Source: DASWJZ01 sp963792885
GTDB lineage: Bacteria; Pseudomonadota; Alphaproteobacteria; Rhizobiales; Afifellaceae
DNA length: 64,000 bases
Assembly: GCA_963792885.1 (NCBI GenBank)
Contig: CAWBXX010000003.1
Location: 186,001-250,000 of the forward strand
Reading direction: 5' to 3'
Below, piece after piece: positions 61,505-64,000 of the stretch (position 1 is its first letter; every line of letters starts with the position of its first letter). The notes beneath the pieces are model-generated. The model was not told where the DNA came from. It saw only the letters and a list, made by a program, of their open reading frames with translations, and ran no database searches. The translations under genes were made by a program, and so were the position numbers.

Positions 61505-61819
61505 ATGGCTAACAGACTTGATGCCCTTGACGTCTTGGCCGATCCGACCCGCAGGGCCGTGTTCGAGCGCCTCGCCTCCGGACCGAAGCCGGTCGGCATG
61601 CTTGCCCGCGGCATGGCGGTGAGCCGTCCCGCCGTGTCGCAGCATCTGAAAGTGCTGAAGACCGCCGGCCTGGTTACCCAGAGGGCGGAAGGAACCCGGC
61701 GCGTCTATGCCATCGACCCAGCCGGGCTCGGCGCAATTCGCGAGTGGCTCGATCGGCTTTGGGCCGAGCAGCTGGAGAGCTTCAAAGACGAGGTCGAGCG
61801 AGACAAGGAGGACGATTGA
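61505..61819 (+). CDS. ArsR/SmtB-family transcriptional regulator
   Basis: 104 aa winged helix. LDALDVLADPTRRAVFERLASGPKPVGMLARGMAVSRPAVSQHLKVLKTAGLVTQRAEGTRRVYAID. No metal-binding cysteine motif, so it belongs to the non-metal branch that is usually paired with an SRPBCC/AHSA1 gene, as here (TGATG overlap with the next gene). Confidence 0.92.
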   Translation: MANRLDALDVLADPTRRAVFERLASGPKPVGMLARGMAVSRPAVSQHLKVLKTAGLVTQRAEGTRRVYAIDPAGLGAIREWLDRLWAEQLESFKDEVERDKEDD

Positions 61820-62292
61820 TGAACGACATGACGATCGCGCCGGCGCCCGTCCGGCAGCAGGTCCGCGTCAAGGCGGCGCCGGCGCGGGCCTTCGAAGTTT
61901 TCACCGCCGGCATGGGTCGGTGGTGGAAGCCGTCGCATTCGATCAACGCTTCGCCGCAAAAGGAGGTCGTCATCGAGCCGACGGTAGGCGGGCGTTGGTT
62001 TGAGCGCGGAGAGGACGGCAGCGAGTGCGACTGGGGCAAGGTGCTCGCCTGGGAGCCGCCGCATCGCGTGGTCCTCGCCTGGCAGATCGGAGCCGACTGG
62101 AAATACGACCCGGGACTGATGAGCGAGGTGGAAGTGCGATTCGTCGCCGACGGGGCAGACTTCACCCGGGTGGAGTTCGAGCACCGCAAGCTCGAGAGCT
62201 ACGGCGATGTGGCGGCGAAAGTCCGCGAGTCGATCAGCTCTGCGGGCGGGTGGCCCGCACTCCTGGAAGCCTTCCGCAACGCGTGCGAATAG
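61819..62292 (+). CDS. SRPBCC (AHSA1/START-like) family protein
   Basis: 157 aa single-domain hydrophobic-cavity fold. VRVKAAPARAFEVFTAGMGRWWKPSHSIN, VGGRWFERGEDGSECDWGKVLAWEPPHRVVLAWQI, VRFVADGADFTRVEFEHRKLE. ATG 61819 overlaps the arsR stop (TGATG); the longer open frame is an overlap artefact. Ligand unknown. ArsR-AHSA1 pairs are widespread in soil bacteria. Confidence 0.9.
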   Translation: MNDMTIAPAPVRQQVRVKAAPARAFEVFTAGMGRWWKPSHSINASPQKEVVIEPTVGGRWFERGEDGSECDWGKVLAWEPPHRVVLAWQIGADWKYDPGLMSEVEVRFVADGADFTRVEFEHRKLESYGDVAAKVRESISSAGGWPALLEAFRNACE

Positions 62293-62316
62293 CGTCGCCA
62301 CCCTGGAAGAGGCGCT

Positions 62317-62583
62317 TCAGGCGGCTCTCAGCTGCGGCCGGGAGCCTGCCACCCCATTTGGGGCGTCCCAGTTCGCCGCAACGTAGCGGCTCGCTTTGTT
62401 CAGGAACACGTACTTCCCGACCTCGGCAATCCACGACAGCGGAAGAACGTGGTCGAACCCGCGCCCCTCCTTCACGTTCGTCAACGTCAAAGTGTCGGCG
62501 CCAACGCGGCTGACAAAACCAACTGCGCGGCCGTCAGCGGCGACGACCGCCATCTGCGTCTCTATTTTCGAGATGTCGCTCAT
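62317..62583 (-). CDS. DUF2171 domain protein
   Basis: 88 aa. MSDISKIETQMAVVAADGRAVGFVSRVGADTLTLTN...FDHVLPLSWIAEVGKYVFLNKASRYVAANW matches the DUF2171 pattern (a small beta-rich PRC-like domain). GGGAGGAG precedes the ATG at 62583. Often seen in stress-responsive loci of rhizobia; function unknown. Convergent with the AHSA1 gene. The 249-bp stretch upstream (62584-62832) shows no gene. Confidence 0.85.
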   Translation of the reverse strand: MSDISKIETQMAVVAADGRAVGFVSRVGADTLTLTNVKEGRGFDHVLPLSWIAEVGKYVFLNKASRYVAANWDAPNGVAGSRPQLRAA

Positions 62584-62832
62584 AACTCCTCCCGGCCCCC
62601 GCATTTTTCGAGCTAGTAGGCCAAGTCGATAACGCCCGGATGACCGAACGATTTCACATGTATCTGGGCATCCGGCGCGCGGATTTACAGGCCCTTTCTT
62701 AAGCCGGCATCCTGAGAATACCTAAAAGTCGAGCAATCGTGTGGCGGCGCGAAAAGTTATCCACCTTCTCGCCACGAGAGCGGCGTTGTCGGGGACCGGG
62801 TACCGGGCGCTCCAGTTCGACACGCGCGGTCT

Positions 62833-63657
62833 CTAGCCCTTGATGAAGGCCAGCAGGTCGGCGTTGATCGTCGCCGCCTCCGTCGTCGGCATGCCATGCG
62901 GAAAGCCCTTGTAGGTCTTGAGCGTGCCGTTCCTCAGAAGCTTCGCCGACAGTGGCCCGGACGCGACATAAGGCACGATCTGGTCGTCCTCGCTGTGCAT
63001 CACCAACACCGGAACCGTGATCTTCTTGAGGTCATCGGTGAAGTCGGTCTGCGAGAAGGCGACGATGCCGTCGTAATGGGCCTTGGCGCCGCCCATCATG
63101 CCCTGCCGCCACCAGTTCCAGATCACCGCGGAGACCGGCTGCCTGTCGGGCCGGTTGAACCCGTAGAAGGGCCCTGACGCCACATCGTAGTAGAACTTCG
63201 AGCGGTTCGCGGCGAGCGCGACCTGGAAATCGTCGAACACCTTCTTCGGAAGGCCGTCCGGGTTGGCATCCGTTTTCACCATGAGCGGCGGAACGGCACT
63301 GATGATCGCCGCCTTCGCCACCCGGCTTTCGCCGTGCCGTCCAAGATAATGCACGACCTCCCCGCCACCGGTCGAGTGGCCGACATGGATCGCGTTCTTC
63401 AGGTCGAGATGCGTGGTCACCGCCGCCAGGTCGTCGGCATAGTGGTCCATGTCGTGGCCATCCCCGACCTGGGTCGAGCGGCCGTGGCCGCGCCGGTCGT
63501 GAGCGATGACGCGGAAGCCCTGATTGAGAAAGAACAGCATCTGGGCGTCCCAATCGTCGGCCGAAAGCGGCCAGCCATGGCTGAACACGATCGGCTGACC
63601 AGAGCCCCAGTCCTTGTAGAAGATCTCGACGCCGTCCTTTGTGGTGATCGTGGGCAT
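62833..63657 (-). CDS. Alpha/beta hydrolase, cofactor-free haloperoxidase (non-heme chloroperoxidase) type
   Basis: 274 aa. Nucleophile Ser in VGHSTGGGEVVHYLGRHG, Asp in HSEDDQIVPY, His in FPHGMPTTEA, with the oxyanion HGWPLSADDWD segment. Close in pattern to the chloroperoxidase/esterase group, whose natural substrates are mostly unknown. GGAGCGTCAA precedes ATG 63657. No cap domain insert beyond normal size. Confidence 0.92.
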   Translation of the reverse strand: MPTITTKDGVEIFYKDWGSGQPIVFSHGWPLSADDWDAQMLFFLNQGFRVIAHDRRGHGRSTQVGDGHDMDHYADDLAAVTTHLDLKNAIHVGHSTGGGEVVHYLGRHGESRVAKAAIISAVPPLMVKTDANPDGLPKKVFDDFQVALAANRSKFYYDVASGPFYGFNRPDRQPVSAVIWNWWRQGMMGGAKAHYDGIVAFSQTDFTDDLKKITVPVLVMHSEDDQIVPYVASGPLSAKLLRNGTLKTYKGFPHGMPTTEAATINADLLAFIKG

Positions 63658-63758
63658 TTGACGCTCCTTTGCTCAGCCCGAGAGCCGAGCGCCCTTATCA
63701 TGGAAAACGTATGACGGCGGCGATCATCCTCGACGCAGGTCGCACCGCTCCGCGAGTA

Positions 63759-64000
63759 TCAACGTCGGGAAGAAAATGGCAGATATCGAGGGGTCTTCTC
63801 GCAATACGCGACGTAGACCGCCCCGAGCCTGGTCCGGAGCATTTCCTCCTCCTTCGCCGCCCGCGTCGTCACCGCCAGAAAGTAGAGGAGCATCAGGCCG
63901 CCGACGAGCCAGTCCGCCGTTGCGAGGAAGAAGCCGAGGGCGAGGACGAGATAGCTCGCGTAAAGTGGGTGCCGAACGAATGCGTACGGCCCGGAATCGA
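63759..64000 (-). CDS. Isoprenylcysteine carboxyl methyltransferase-like membrane protein (partial)
   Basis: 79 C-terminal residues are visible; the N-terminus lies beyond the right edge. GPYAFVRHPLYASYL is the SAM/substrate motif of the ICMT/PEMT-like family, followed by two membrane segments (VLALGFFLATADWLVGGLMLLYFLAV) and the C-terminal EEEMLRTRLGAVYVAYCEKTPRYLP. The stop is at 63759-63761. Function in bacteria unknown. Confidence 0.85.
   Translation of the reverse strand, partial: DSGPYAFVRHPLYASYLVLALGFFLATADWLVGGLMLLYFLAVTTRAAKEEEMLRTRLGAVYVAYCEKTPRYLPFSSRR

Noticed and set aside
62757..62765. TTATCCACC, one mismatch from a DnaA box
   Set aside because: A single isolated box without an AT-rich unwinding element or neighbours; expected by chance in 64 kb.
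1..64000. CRISPR arrays, tRNA/rRNA genes, insertion sequences, prophage or toxin-antitoxin modules
   Set aside because: None seen: no direct-repeat arrays with spacers, no transposase or integrase motifs, no cloverleaf sequences recognised by eye.

Overview
This is a 64 kb window of a GC-rich alphaproteobacterial chromosome, most likely from the order Hyphomicrobiales (Rhizobiales). The evidence is gene order: pdhB with an N-terminal lipoyl domain next to pdhA and ftsB; holC-pepA divergent from lptF-lptG-lptD-surA-pdxA-rsmA; yicC-mltG-fabF-acpP-fabG-fabD; rpsF-rpsR-rplI-dnaB-alr-radA-cvpA-purF; and der-bamB-yfgM-panB-nnrU. No tRNA, rRNA, IS element, prophage or CRISPR array was seen.

Layout. 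1-2.4 kb: pyruvate dehydrogenase E1 genes and ftsB (minus strand). 2.7-17.5 kb: an accessory sugar-catabolic island (plus strand) with a GntR regulator, a CUT1-type importer lacking its ATPase, an aldose dehydrogenase, a FucU/RbsD mutarotase, a zinc alcohol dehydrogenase, a UxaA-type dehydratase, a complete CUT2-type importer, an SMP-30 lactonase and a cyclic-nucleotide-binding protein. The enzymes fit an oxidative, non-phosphorylating route for a deoxy-sugar such as L-fucose, but the substrate is inferred. A near-consensus parS-like site lies just after it (17.6 kb). 17.7-26.1 kb: a phosphoesterase, a coupled cysK-alaX-sseA-GNAT operon, an OmpA-like protein with a long Pro/Ala/Glu/Gln tract, an ABC-F ATPase and a small secreted protein. 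26.2-41.7 kb: core genes for replication, LPS transport, envelope and fatty-acid synthesis. 41.8-45.4 kb: three accessory genes (SnoaL-like protein, class III adenylate cyclase, orphan sugar-binding protein) between fabD and rpsF. 45.6-56.4 kb: ribosomal proteins, cyclopropane fatty-acid synthase, dnaB, a LysR remnant, alr, radA, cvpA, purF and an SDR. 56.4-64 kb: der, bamB, a YfgM-like protein, panB, nnrU, an ArsR/AHSA1 pair, a DUF2171 protein, an alpha/beta hydrolase and a partial methyltransferase.

A striking property is the number of single-base frameshifts in otherwise intact genes: permease 6.34 kb, aldose dehydrogenase (six between 7.3 and 7.71 kb), binding protein 11.77 kb, surA-like 33.8 kb, pdxA 34.55 kb, SnoaL-like 42.27 kb and radA 52.9 kb. 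As pdxA, surA and radA are conserved housekeeping genes and both reading-frame parts remain well preserved, sequencing or assembly error is the simplest explanation for most. The LysR fragment at 50.5-50.9 kb lacks its DNA-binding half and does look like real decay.
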